A model generated the notes under the pieces. That model was not told the DNA's origin and made no database searches. It saw only the letters and a program-made list of their open reading frames with translations. A stretch of 64,000 bases of DNA from Gracilibacter sp. BRH_c7a (GTDB lineage Bacteria; Bacillota; Desulfitobacteriia; Desulfitobacteriales; Syntrophobotulaceae). The DNA is taken from the NCBI GenBank assembly GCA_001516055.1, contig LOEZ01000019.1:124001-188000 (forward strand), in the 5' to 3' direction. Below, piece after piece: positions 1 through 9,235 of this stretch (position 1 is its first letter; each line of letters opens with the position of its first letter). The position numbers were made by a program, and so were the translations under genes.

Positions 1-473
1 GAAGCATCACTTATGACAAATAACCAGTCAACTTGGGGAATGGTCTTGCGGCTGATATGTTCTAAGCCTGCTTCGGTATCCACTACCACATAGTCATAAC
101 CACTGCTTAACCGTTCTAGGTATTTGCGAAGCAAGTCATTGGGATAGCAGTAGCAGCCTGGACCTTGGGGATTTCCCATTACTAATAAATCAAGGTCATT
201 TGATTCAACAAGTGATTGTTGCAGCTTATATTCAATAAATACTTCTTTGCTCATGCCCACGGGCACAGATTTCGGGTCCTTGGTCTGGTTTAAAAGTTCA
301 CTGATTGTTGTTTTGACTTCCATCCCTAATACTTCACTCAAGTTCGCATTGGGATCAGCATCAACAGCTAGAACTGAACCCTTTTTGTTCTGGACCAGGT
401 ATTTGACTACTAAAGAAGCAAAAGTCGTTTTACCTGTTCCTCCTTTTCCCGCTACAGCAATATATTTTGGCAT
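1..473 (-). CDS. CooC/AcsF-type nickel-insertion ATPase, 3' part beyond window
   Basis: MinD-family P-loop ATPase of the CooC type, thought to drive nickel loading or maturation of CODH/ACS using ATP. The start codon is at 473, the first residues read MPKYIAVAGKGGTGKTT, and the deviant Walker A (GKGGTGKTT) is followed by the AVDADPNANL switch. A CYCYP pair near residue 108 matches the CXC-type metal site of CooC proteins. The reading frame is still open at base 1, so about the last 100 residues are missing. It lies 6 bp downstream of the corrinoid activator gene and is surely in the same operon. It is a different gene from the CooC at 8081, so the cluster carries two such ATPases. Confidence 0.88.
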   Translation of the reverse strand, partial: MPKYIAVAGKGGTGKTTFASLVVKYLVQNKKGSVLAVDADPNANLSEVLGMEVKTTISELLNQTKDPKSVPVGMSKEVFIEYKLQQSLVESNDLDLLVMGNPQGPGCYCYPNDLLRKYLERLSSGYDYVVVDTEAGLEHISRKTIPQVDWLFVISDA

Positions 474-478
474 AATGA

Positions 479-2365
479 TTACTCCTTTTTTATCAATGAT
501 GGGAACAAGGTCAAGTCAGTATGAGGAATAAATGTCGCTGACACAAACTCCTCCATAAAAGTATTGCCTACAGAAAGCTCCAAATAAGTCATGTTTCTGC
601 TTAGCTCCAAGGACTGCTGATAAGCCTCAGTCGAAAGGATTATCGCTTGAGCACCTTTTACTGATGTATTACCCACAAACTGATATCTAGTCCTGTCAAG
701 GTCAGGCAGCATCCCGATTTTAATCGCATCATCTAAATTAAGATAGTTACCAAAACCGCCTGCTATCAGCACCTTTTCAATAGATTCCATTTCCAGGGCA
801 ACAAGCTCCAACATGGAGCGTATCCCTGCAAATATTGCAGCTTTGGCCCGCAGCAGATTTTTGATATCACTTTCTGTAATTATAATGTCTTTATCAATTC
901 CGCTCTCTTTGGCCCAAACCAATACAAATTCCGGTCCGTTAGTTCCCTGGCGCAGCCTGTTAGTTGAGATATCGGTTTGAAACTTGCCCGTTCGATCAAT
1001 AATTCCAGCAGAGTGAAGCTTGCTCAGACCATCGATTAAGCCTGATCCGCATATTCCGACCGCTTTAGCTTTTTCAATGGTCTCCAATCTCACTTCAAAA
1101 TTGCTGTCAATATCGATTCGTTCGATTGCCCCTTTCATGGCTCGCATCCCAAAGGTAATACCTCCACCTTCAAAAGCAGGCCCGGCGGAACAGGCACAAC
1201 TGACAAGCCATTCCTTGTTGCCTAACACCATTTCACCGTTTGTTCCGATATCAATAAACAATGTCAACTCTTCTGATTTCTCAATTCCGACAGCCAGAGC
1301 ACCAGCTACAATATCCCCGCCCACGTAGCTTGCTACCGAAGGGACATTGATTACCAACCCTTCCCCATAAAGGGGCAACTCCAAATCTTTTATCTTGGCC
1401 ATTGGGAATTGAGAGGCAGTGGGTATATAGGGCTCACGCCGAATATATTTGGGATCCAGGCCAAGTAACAAATGAGTCATTGTGGTATTACCGGCACAGA
1501 TCACCATCTTGATAGAATCTCGTTGAACATCAGCAACATTTATGAGTATTTCATCTATCAATTCATTGATTGAGTCAAATACTGCCTGCTGAAGCTCTTC
1601 GAGACCATCTTCCTCTTCCTCAGCGTGAATCATCCGGGTAATGACATCATCTCCATATTTGGCTTGCTTGTTATACGTACCTCTTTTATCTATTACATTC
1701 CCCGTTAAAAGATTAATAAGATAAACTACCACAGTCGTTGTCCCGATATCAACAGCAAGTCCATAAAGAGCTTCTTCACTTTTTCCCGGAAGAATATCAA
1801 TAATTTCCCCGCAGCCTTCAATATGTGCTATATCTACGCTGATGTTCCAATCCACATCACGTAAAGCATGGGGCAACTTCCTGAGTATCGGTAAAGATAT
1901 TTTGATTTCATTACAGGAGACACGTTTATTAAGTTCAGTTAACAATCTGTTTGCATCCGTAGCGTTTTCTGTTAGTGTCGGTTCAGGCAAAGTAATCTCA
2001 TATCTCCTAACTAGGGGGGAGAAATTATAACCAGCCAGCAGATCCAGCTCTTTTTCAGCTAGAAGGTTACCTTTTTGAATTAAAACCTTATGCTTTGCTA
2101 GTTTTGTCTCTTGGGGAATCTCCACTTCTATATCTGATAATATAACTGCCTGACAAGCTGGTATCTTATCTGTCTCACCTCGGATAACCCCGTCCTTGAG
2201 TAGATAATCCCCTTTCAACACCCGTACCAGACATTTACCGCATGTACCCTTACCTCCGCAGGTAACATTTAGCGGCAGCCCTGCTTTATGTGCAGCCTGT
2301 AATAATGTATTCTGGGCTTCTACTTCAACAACGATGTTATCCGGTTGAAAAAGGACCTTGAACAT
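479..2365 (-). CDS. acsV: Corrinoid activation protein: N-terminal 2Fe-2S ferredoxin plus ASKHA ATPase domain (AcsV/RACo type)
   Basis: Reductive activator of corrinoid proteins: it couples ATP hydrolysis to re-reduction of inactive Co(II) in the corrinoid iron-sulfur protein. The 628-residue product starts with a plant-type 2Fe-2S ferredoxin domain (C36-x5-C42-x2-C45-x25-C71) and continues with the DUF4445-type actin-fold region, visible as LAVDIGTTTV and LFIDIGTNGE phosphate-binding loops and GGFGNYLNL near the C-terminus. The start is supported by AGGAG upstream at about 2378. It follows acsC by 13 bp. The domain order and operon context fit AcsV/RACo; the exact partner (acsC/acsD complex) is inferred from context. 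Confidence 0.9.
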   Translation of the reverse strand: MFKVLFQPDNIVVEVEAQNTLLQAAHKAGLPLNVTCGGKGTCGKCLVRVLKGDYLLKDGVIRGETDKIPACQAVILSDIEVEIPQETKLAKHKVLIQKGNLLAEKELDLLAGYNFSPLVRRYEITLPEPTLTENATDANRLLTELNKRVSCNEIKISLPILRKLPHALRDVDWNISVDIAHIEGCGEIIDILPGKSEEALYGLAVDIGTTTVVVYLINLLTGNVIDKRGTYNKQAKYGDDVITRMIHAEEEEDGLEELQQAVFDSINELIDEILINVADVQRDSIKMVICAGNTTMTHLLLGLDPKYIRREPYIPTASQFPMAKIKDLELPLYGEGLVINVPSVASYVGGDIVAGALAVGIEKSEELTLFIDIGTNGEMVLGNKEWLVSCACSAGPAFEGGGITFGMRAMKGAIERIDIDSNFEVRLETIEKAKAVGICGSGLIDGLSKLHSAGIIDRTGKFQTDISTNRLRQGTNGPEFVLVWAKESGIDKDIIITESDIKNLLRAKAAIFAGIRSMLELVALEMESIEKVLIAGGFGNYLNLDDAIKIGMLPDLDRTRYQFVGNTSVKGAQAIILSTEAYQQSLELSRNMTYLELSVGNTFMEEFVSATFIPHTDLTLFPSLIKKE

Positions 2366-2378
2366 CTTACTTCAACTC

Positions 2379-3716
2379 CTATGCGCCATAACGACTTTTG
2401 GCAAATGCTGGAATACCTGCTGCTTCTCGGGGCCCTACTATTACCTTCCATCCTGATTTTTCCTCAAGTTTTCCGCTTAGTACAGCAACGTAGCCAGGAA
2501 GGATTATCTCCCGATGATTTACTTTGTCTGCGATACCAATTGTATTGATTGCTTCAGCAATTTTTTCTGCGGAGTATTTCCCCGCAGCCCAAGCGGTCAA
2601 TACGGAAGTGCCGTCTGTATCAACGGGAATAATATACGACGGTACCTTACTTCCTTCAACCTCACCTTCAACACTGAAGTAAGTAAGGGAGAAGTTAGTT
2701 GTTAGATATACTGGAGAGTCTGCTGTAACATTTCCTACTTCATAAATCTTAGTTTCAACCTGGATAGGTTTCTGGGGATCAGTATAAAGGTTTTGTCTCC
2801 AGGTTAGGAGGGGAAGCACAAAATGTTTAGCAGTAGTTTTCAGTACTACCACACTGGCATACTTTGTCAGATAAACCTGAGCCTGCATGATCTCTTCCAT
2901 AGGGTCTTCAGCAGTTGCAAATGCTACTGTTGGGTAACCAAAGGGGCGATATTTCTTTTTAATCGCTGCTCTGCGCACTTCTGTTAAGTCAGCCAGAACC
3001 TGGGATGTACCCCTTGCTCCACTATCTAGAACAAGTTCCTTATAACCTAGGGCGGTTATCTTCTCCACTAAATCAGAAAGGGCAAAAATATTCTCTGCTT
3101 TTACTCCAAGAGGTACACTATATTTCTTGGCAAGCTCCGTCATTTCACTATAATTGTTGGCTGTAGCCCCATATAGGAGAGGATTTCTGCCTTTACATGC
3201 TTCCAGGGCTTGTTCTGCCGAGGCTACATCTTCAGTAATTAATACCAAAGACAACTTTGTTCCTGCCTCAATCTTTTGAACTGCGGCCTTAAATTGAGCT
3301 GCATCAGCGGTTTGTTTGACTGCAACCATATCTACTTCATAGTGCAGACCTACACGGTCAAATTCTAACTCATTTATTTCTTTAAGCTTTTGGGTTAGTT
3401 CTGCGTCATTTAAGCTGTCCTCAACCTCAAAAGCAATTCCTGTAGGATGGAAAAAGGTTTTATCATGGCGGAAAAGAACCGTCTCATCTCCAAGCTCAAC
3501 AGTCTTATCACCTGAACCAATTTTAATTAATTTAATAGGTGGTGCTGATGCTGCCCCTAAAGCTTCTTTCGCCTCATCGCTGACATAAGGGCATAAGTCA
3601 AGGGTTGTTTTTGCTGCAGCAAGGCTCATAGCAAAAGCCAAGCAAGTTGGAGGACCACATTCTCCACAGTTCTTTTTTGGAAGTAACTTATAAATTTCAA
3701 GACCTGTTAATGCCAT
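2379..3716 (-). CDS. acsC: Corrinoid/iron-sulfur protein large subunit
   Basis: Large (gamma) subunit of the corrinoid iron-sulfur protein, which carries the methyl group from methyl-tetrahydrofolate to acetyl-CoA synthase. The N-terminus MALTGLEIYKLLPKKNCGEC carries the 4Fe-4S ligands C17, C20, C25 and C42. A TIM-barrel and a C-terminal cobalamin-binding region follow. The length of 445 residues matches the family. I chose the ATG at 3716 over an upstream codon at 3725, because AGGAG at 3728-3732 is correctly spaced for 3716. It lies 25 bp after acsB. The small subunit gene acsD is not in the window. Confidence 0.95.
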   Translation of the reverse strand: MALTGLEIYKLLPKKNCGECGPPTCLAFAMSLAAAKTTLDLCPYVSDEAKEALGAASAPPIKLIKIGSGDKTVELGDETVLFRHDKTFFHPTGIAFEVEDSLNDAELTQKLKEINELEFDRVGLHYEVDMVAVKQTADAAQFKAAVQKIEAGTKLSLVLITEDVASAEQALEACKGRNPLLYGATANNYSEMTELAKKYSVPLGVKAENIFALSDLVEKITALGYKELVLDSGARGTSQVLADLTEVRRAAIKKKYRPFGYPTVAFATAEDPMEEIMQAQVYLTKYASVVVLKTTAKHFVLPLLTWRQNLYTDPQKPIQVETKIYEVGNVTADSPVYLTTNFSLTYFSVEGEVEGSKVPSYIIPVDTDGTSVLTAWAAGKYSAEKIAEAINTIGIADKVNHREIILPGYVAVLSGKLEEKSGWKVIVGPREAAGIPAFAKSRYGA

Positions 3717-3741
3717 TATTACCAAACTCCTTTCATTAAAT

Positions 3742-5922
3742 TTAGAATATTGGGTCCATCGTCAATGCAGGATGCCCTTTTTCTTCTATGAATGGTGTTA
3801 TCTCTTCAACGGTTACACCAATAGTTTCATCCGCTATCTTATCAATAAAGTCTTCTCCTAAGCCTTCTTCTACGCTGCGGGCTACAAAATCATCCCGCAA
3901 GAATTCCTTAAGCTCTTTAGGCATCCAAAGGATACGACCTATACCGCCATCTGCAGGAATATATTTTTTACTTACCAGATATAAGCGACCTATACCCATA
4001 AATCCAGGGGTTTGTACACCGCCCCCAACCATACCGGCTAAGGTGGAGAAGGACATACCTACCGGCGTCATACCACTGTGCTCGCGGGTAGTAATCATGA
4101 TACCGTTGAGTTCAGGAACGAGAGCCATGATCGCCTCGAAGCATCCGCAGGAAGTCATCGGTCTATCCATCATGGTATATATATTGACCTCTTCCAAGCT
4201 GCGGTTTGATGCCTGATAAACATATTCGTTTACACTCTTCCACATACCCCGATATTCATCAATAGCCTCACCCTTTATAATAGGTCGACAAGGTCCGGTT
4301 GGGTTAATCTCATAAGAAGCTCTTGAATCCAACCAACTGACCGCACCACACAAGCCTACACGTTGGGGTGTGACTATGCACACGTGGTTTGGGGCAAAAG
4401 ACTGACATAACAGACATGAATAGAAGGTATCTACCGCTTCGTCAGTTAAGCCTCGCAGACGAGCATCTCTGGCAGCATACTTCTCACGGGCAACCTGAAT
4501 CATCTCATCTACTTTTGCCTGATCTGTATAGATAGTAACCTGAACACGGTCTACAATTGCCGGAAACTCACTTTTATACTTGGCAATTAACAGTTCCCCG
4601 TAATGTTTTAGCTTAAAACCTTTGGCTATAGCTTCTTTGCTGACACGAAGCCAAGCTAGATCACGCTGAGCCACGTGCCATAAACCTTCACCGTAGTTAA
4701 TAAAGTAGTGAACACGGCGCTCAAGCACACCTTCAAAATCATCCTGCATCTTTCTGCCGTAAATATCTATTACCAGACCAAAGGGTAAGCGATCCCCTTC
4801 GCTGATATCATCGATATCGGGACCAATCACTTCTATCTTACCATCTTCGATTTCATCTGCCTCAACCATACGTACCATTTCAAAAGCAGGAGTCTTGCCT
4901 CCACCCATCTCCAGATAGGTTTCCGCTTTACGTATAGTTTCGCCTTCAAATGCAGGTCCGTGGTTAATAGGTACATCAATCTCAATATTGGTAAGCTTAA
5001 TACCTCTTATTTCCAGAGCTAGCTGTACAATCTTGTCATAATCAGGTTCTGATACATACCAATCCTTAATCTGCTCATCTTCAGCAAGAACCTGATCGGT
5101 AATGGTAGGGAAACCAAGAAACATGCAGCCCATTTCAGCAGCTGTCTTAACAGTATCTCGTTCACCTAAGTGAAGTACAAAAGCTAAAACCCTGCGTCTC
5201 TGATAGTCTCTGTGTTCTTCCCGTAAACCAGGTTTAATACCACCAAAAGCCATCCCCGCTCTTAAAGCATAATTAGCAGCATGAACTACCTGGGTGAAAT
5301 TACCCACTGGAAAAGCAATATAGTCAATACCCAGTTTTACGTTCTCTTCTAATAATTGCTCGATTATTTCATCGGCAAGGAAGATCATCATGCCTTTACC
5401 CATGAGGTCATCGACAAGCTTTCTGGCAGCTTTGGAGTCTTTAGCCCGACCTAAGATTACAGCAACACCCGGAATGGTCCAGTCAACCATTTTAATCCCG
5501 TACTTACGTAAAACAGGGTCGCCCAGGAATCCAGTCCAAGGTTCTACATGAGGATTAGGGTTCTTCACATATCTTAATGCTTCAATTATTTCTGCTGCAT
5601 AAAGAGTTGCTTCACCTGCTAACAGCACATTCTCTAAGTTTAAATTACTTTTTAGCTTACCTCTCATCCTATTTAGGATTGGTTGTAAATCTTTAAGAGT
5701 TTTTACCTCTTCACCACTTAAAGAACGAATGACAGGCAGAAAATATGCCGTATCAGGATACTCAACCTTTTGATTAGGACCGTATTTTTTAATAGCTTTA
5801 CTTAAAAGAATCTCCGCATAACTAGTAGCAGTGATTGCTCCTTCGTAAGCATGTTTAAAAAGTTTTCTAGGTTCTTTACCAGGCTCGATTGCCCCTTCGT
5901 AAATTTGATCAAAATTAGTCAT
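3742..5922 (-). CDS. acsB: Acetyl-CoA synthase (CODH/ACS alpha subunit)
   Basis: Catalyses condensation of CO, a corrinoid-bound methyl group and CoA to acetyl-CoA. The 726-residue length is essentially that of the Moorella-type bacterial ACS, including the N-terminal CODH-docking domain. The A-cluster ligands are visible: C503, C506, C515 and C525 in CLLCQSFAPNHVC...GLC, and the CGC motif (C592, C594) that holds the nickel site in MTSCGCFEA. A GAAGGAGGG ribosome site lies just upstream of the start. It sits between acsA (17 bp upstream) and acsC (25 bp downstream). Confidence 0.97.
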   Translation of the reverse strand: MTNFDQIYEGAIEPGKEPRKLFKHAYEGAITATSYAEILLSKAIKKYGPNQKVEYPDTAYFLPVIRSLSGEEVKTLKDLQPILNRMRGKLKSNLNLENVLLAGEATLYAAEIIEALRYVKNPNPHVEPWTGFLGDPVLRKYGIKMVDWTIPGVAVILGRAKDSKAARKLVDDLMGKGMMIFLADEIIEQLLEENVKLGIDYIAFPVGNFTQVVHAANYALRAGMAFGGIKPGLREEHRDYQRRRVLAFVLHLGERDTVKTAAEMGCMFLGFPTITDQVLAEDEQIKDWYVSEPDYDKIVQLALEIRGIKLTNIEIDVPINHGPAFEGETIRKAETYLEMGGGKTPAFEMVRMVEADEIEDGKIEVIGPDIDDISEGDRLPFGLVIDIYGRKMQDDFEGVLERRVHYFINYGEGLWHVAQRDLAWLRVSKEAIAKGFKLKHYGELLIAKYKSEFPAIVDRVQVTIYTDQAKVDEMIQVAREKYAARDARLRGLTDEAVDTFYSCLLCQSFAPNHVCIVTPQRVGLCGAVSWLDSRASYEINPTGPCRPIIKGEAIDEYRGMWKSVNEYVYQASNRSLEEVNIYTMMDRPMTSCGCFEAIMALVPELNGIMITTREHSGMTPVGMSFSTLAGMVGGGVQTPGFMGIGRLYLVSKKYIPADGGIGRILWMPKELKEFLRDDFVARSVEEGLGEDFIDKIADETIGVTVEEITPFIEEKGHPALTMDPIF

Positions 5923-5939
5923 ATTTTATCCCTCCTTCT

Positions 5940-7955
5940 CTAGTAATTTTGGCAGAGGGCTGTATTGAATTTTTCTGCCGTCTGTTTATGAACGCCCAAC
6001 TTCCAAGTGCGATATTCAAGTGCATCGAGTATCTTTTGGGCAGCAATTTCCGGATCCATCTCAAACATGAAGTACCCGCCATAAACATCAGATGCAATTT
6101 GAGTTGCAATGCTATAGAACAATTCACTGCCTTCTAGAGGAGGCATGGACCCAACGTGGGTAGGGACACCGAGAGTTACAAACCACGAACCGATCGAGAC
6201 TGCTTTTCCGCTCATAGCTTCCGGTGCTGAGGCTACAAAGGGAACCTTTGGTGTATCTACTCCTAAGTCCTTAGCCATAGCAACTAATACATCTGAAGCC
6301 CGGGTATTGTCAACGCAGGAACCCATGAAAAAGGCTGGGGGCAGTTGACCTTGTATACCTGATTTTTCTTCTAATGTTTTAACAAAAGACTTAAGCCCTT
6401 CCCCTGCATATTGTTCAAGGGCTTCCGGATTTAAGAAACCATGCTTGGCAAAGGCTTGGGCTGAACATCCTGTGGCTAATACTAAGACATCATTTTTCAG
6501 CATTTCTTTCAAAATGCCAATATGGCTCTCATCTTGCGGCCTTTTGATGTTGTTGCATCCGGCAAAAACTACTACTCCTTTTAACTGTCCCGAAAGGATA
6601 GCGTCATTTAAGACACGGATTGGGTTATCAGGATTAACAGCAGCAAACAGTTCAATGAGTGCTTCATAGCTGAATCCCGCTACAACTTTGTGTTTAACAT
6701 TGGGGATTTGGATAGTCTGGCCATTCCGTCCTTTATATGATTCAATACCTAAACGGATAATTTCTTTGGCTTGTTCTAAGGCAGTCTCTACTTCGAATGG
6801 GATGTGGTAAGAACCCGGAAGTTTTGCAATATTTGAGGTGGTGATTATTCTTGTGTGGTAACATTCTGCAACCTGCTTGATACCAGGCATAATACATTGA
6901 ACGTCGACTACCATTGCATCCACTGCACCCGTAACAATTGCCAACTCAGAGGAGGCAAAAGATGTAGCCAAATGAATACCTTTACGCATCAATACTTCAT
7001 TACCTGTACAGCACATGCCAACGATGTTAATACCTGCAGATCCCGCGGCTTTAGCTTCAGCATCCAACAGTTCTGCAGCTTCTACAACCTTTTCACTTAA
7101 GAGTGGATTATGACCATGAACGGCAATATTAATTTTGCCCGCGTCAAGTACACCCAAATTTGCTTCTGTAACAACCGGTTTGGGTGTTCCAAAAAGTATA
7201 TCGGAAAGGTCTGTAGCCAGATGCATACCAGCATAATCTACAAGAGCTACTTTTAAAGCATTAAAAATAATGTTAACTGGATCATCGTCATTGCCAATAT
7301 GGGCTTCTGCCAAAAGATCGGAAATCTCAGCATAAATGCCTGCTGGCATGATATTACATTCATCATATTTATCTAAGCGCTCTTGGTTTAATGTACTTTT
7401 AATCCACAGATTTTCTCCGAAACCTGGAAGCCGAGAAAAATCTTCAAATGCTTTAACTGAGACTTCTTTAACCAAAGTTTTATCGTCTTTGCCTTCAACA
7501 TCCAGCCCAATCATTTTCCCAACTCTCCGCAATTTATCCGGGTCAGTTACCTGATAGTCAGGTGCCTTACCTTCAGATAAATCCATCAAAGCATGAGCTA
7601 TATGACGGGCATGCTCATTGTGAGAAGATGCACCCGTAAGTATCAGCGTACCTACACCTCGGGCAACAATAGTCCATGCTGAAGCTCCACAAATACCCTT
7701 ACTATTTGGATCATCTGTCTTTAATCGACAAGGACCCATCATACAGAATCTACAGCAAAGTCCCTTGTAGCCAAACTGGCATTGTGGCTGCATTTGTGTA
7801 AAACGATCAAAAGCAGTTTTGACCCCATCATTTTCTGCTTTAACTATTAATTCCAGGGCAGCGGGGTCGATAGTTCGTTTGTTAACTTTTGGATCTTTGA
7901 CACGCACTGCATCAGAAGGTTTAGCAGTGTGGGTTAAATCCCTAAACCTTGGCAT
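5940..7955 (-). CDS. acsA: Carbon monoxide dehydrogenase catalytic subunit (CODH/ACS beta subunit)
   Basis: Ni-Fe CODH interconverting CO2 and CO and feeding CO to acetyl-CoA synthase. The 671-residue product has the N-terminal cysteine-rich segment for the B and D clusters (CQFGYKGLCCRFCMMGPC, near residues 59-76). It also has the C-cluster segments GMCCTGNE, FAGCNN, ATGCSAQ and MGSCVDN in the usual order. The ribosome site AAAGGGGG lies about 9 bp before the ATG. The 5' leader contains an odd repeated region (see 7956-8083). Placement next to acsB shows it is the ACS-linked enzyme rather than a free-standing CooS. Confidence 0.97.
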   Translation of the reverse strand: MPRFRDLTHTAKPSDAVRVKDPKVNKRTIDPAALELIVKAENDGVKTAFDRFTQMQPQCQFGYKGLCCRFCMMGPCRLKTDDPNSKGICGASAWTIVARGVGTLILTGASSHNEHARHIAHALMDLSEGKAPDYQVTDPDKLRRVGKMIGLDVEGKDDKTLVKEVSVKAFEDFSRLPGFGENLWIKSTLNQERLDKYDECNIMPAGIYAEISDLLAEAHIGNDDDPVNIIFNALKVALVDYAGMHLATDLSDILFGTPKPVVTEANLGVLDAGKINIAVHGHNPLLSEKVVEAAELLDAEAKAAGSAGINIVGMCCTGNEVLMRKGIHLATSFASSELAIVTGAVDAMVVDVQCIMPGIKQVAECYHTRIITTSNIAKLPGSYHIPFEVETALEQAKEIIRLGIESYKGRNGQTIQIPNVKHKVVAGFSYEALIELFAAVNPDNPIRVLNDAILSGQLKGVVVFAGCNNIKRPQDESHIGILKEMLKNDVLVLATGCSAQAFAKHGFLNPEALEQYAGEGLKSFVKTLEEKSGIQGQLPPAFFMGSCVDNTRASDVLVAMAKDLGVDTPKVPFVASAPEAMSGKAVSIGSWFVTLGVPTHVGSMPPLEGSELFYSIATQIASDVYGGYFMFEMDPEIAAQKILDALEYRTWKLGVHKQTAEKFNTALCQNY

Positions 7956-8083
7956 ACTCTTTTACCCCCTTTAATTACTCTCTCTAATAACTTATATTCT
8001 CTCTCTAATAATTTCTTTTCTCTCTCTATTAATTCTAATTCCCTCTATAAAGAGCTCTTTGTATACTCTTCTTACCCCCTTTA
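7956..8083 (-). repeat. Repetitive acsA leader with a duplicated, decayed ribosome site
   Basis: Between cooC and acsA the plus strand holds three near-copies of CTCTCTCTAATAA/TTAAT-like units (about 7979-8030), flanked by two copies of TACTCTT(T/C)TTACCCCCTTTA (about 7954-7972 and 8062-8083). Read on the minus strand, each copy is AAAGGGGGTAA(A/G)... followed by AGTAT. The acsA-proximal copy ends in the real ATG, while the other ends in ATA. It looks like a duplication of the acsA ribosome site followed by loss of the start. A GAGCTC-centred palindrome (AAGAGCTCTT) also occurs twice, near 8050 and 8100. Confidence 0.6.
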
Positions 8084-8842
8084 TTTCTTTATAATTTTTA
8101 AGAGCTCTTGGTATATATTTTCAATCCCCGCATTAAGTGCAGGAACATCATCAGCACCCTTAATACCCATAGCCATATCCAAAACTTCTTCTGAAAATGG
8201 AATACTTCCAATTAGCTTCTCACCTTGAAGATTAGATTTAAGGAAATTGACTTCCTCTTCCTTACGAATCTTATTCGCCACGAAGAAGACGTTCTTTACT
8301 CCAATTTCCCGAGCTAATTTGGAGATAACTTTGGCAGTAGTTACACTTACTATTGATGGCTCAGTAACAATAAGCATCCCATCCACTCCCTGTGCAGTAC
8401 CGCGAGTAAGATGTTCAATACCTGCTCCCATATCTAAAATGACAACTTCTTCGCTAGAAATAATAAGGGATTTTAATAAGGCATTTAAAAATGTATTCTC
8501 TTTACAATAGCAAGCTGATCCACCTTTTTTAACTGCACCCATTTTCAGAAAACGAATATTACCGTGTGTTATCGAATATTTTCCCAGTACGTCATCGACC
8601 TTGGGATTTAGAGAGTAATAAGCTCCGTCGCCTCCTAATTTTTCGTTTATCAAATCCTTCATCTCAACAATTGGTTCCAAAGCAAGAACCCTATCTTCAG
8701 GAATTCCTAACACACTACCTAAACTAATATCCGGATCGGCATCAACGGCAAACACATGAAAATCTCGAGCAAAGCGTTTTATTATGGCAGCTGATATAGT
8801 GGTCTTCCCCACACCGCCCTTCCCGGAAACAGCTATTTTCAT
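8081..8842 (-). CDS. cooC: CooC-type nickel-insertion ATPase
   Basis: MinD-like ATPase that assists nickel insertion into CODH (and possibly ACS). The start is taken as the ATG at 8842, with AAGGAAGG upstream, giving MKIAVSGKGGVGKTT (deviant Walker A) as the N-terminus; the longer frame has no better ribosome site. AVDADPDISL and ILDMGAGIEHLTRGTA are the switch regions. CYCKENTF near residue 110 holds the CXC nickel-binding pair. It is the first gene of the acs operon as seen here, with 393 bp of AT-rich DNA upstream. Confidence 0.93.
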   Translation of the reverse strand: MKIAVSGKGGVGKTTISAAIIKRFARDFHVFAVDADPDISLGSVLGIPEDRVLALEPIVEMKDLINEKLGGDGAYYSLNPKVDDVLGKYSITHGNIRFLKMGAVKKGGSACYCKENTFLNALLKSLIISSEEVVILDMGAGIEHLTRGTAQGVDGMLIVTEPSIVSVTTAKVISKLAREIGVKNVFFVANKIRKEEEVNFLKSNLQGEKLIGSIPFSEEVLDMAMGIKGADDVPALNAGIENIYQELLKIIKK

Positions 8843-9166
8843 TAATATTCCTTCCTTTCTGAATAAATACATCAATAAGTTTTCTGCTAATATAAAAAAT
8901 GTATATTTATATTGTGTTACTTTTCACTATTAACATAATATTCTTAATTTTCTAATAATCGATTATTATGATAGTATCATATTTTATGAAGCCCGTATAT
9001 AATAAGGATTGTATTAACTTTCACATTCGTATAATCCTTGTGGCATATAAATACAAATTTCACTGATTAACAATATGCATTATTTTGTACTTTATTTCAC
9101 TAATAATATTACCAATTTTTTCTAGGTTCGTATATACTTCTTTTGTGAAATTTAAGACATAAAGAA
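8843..9166. promoter_or_regulatory. AT-rich region upstream of the acs operon, with a 16-bp palindrome
   Basis: This non-coding stretch must hold the promoter of cooC-acsABC on the minus strand. I could not settle on one -35/-10 pair. The one clear feature is the perfect palindrome TAATAATCGATTATTA at 8953-8968, about 110 bp upstream of the cooC start, a possible operator. No ORF with a convincing ribosome site was found. Confidence 0.45.
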
Positions 9167-9199
9167 CATAACCTCCAAGGAAAAAACCTGGAGGTTATG
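9167..9199 (-). terminator. Terminator after the pur-metF operon
   Basis: CATAACCTCC (9167-9176) pairs perfectly with GGAGGTTATG (9190-9199), and an inner AGG/CCT extends the stem. It lies 37 bp beyond the metF stop on the minus strand. The following T-rich stretch is modest. Confidence 0.7.
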
Positions 9200-9235
9200 A
9201 TTTGACTGTAGAATCCCCTTATTTAAATTGGGGAA

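Noticed and set aside
9211-9235. CCCC...GGGG pair close to the metF stop as a terminator
   Set aside because: Only 4-5 bp can pair, the middle does not; the stem at 9167-9199 is much better.
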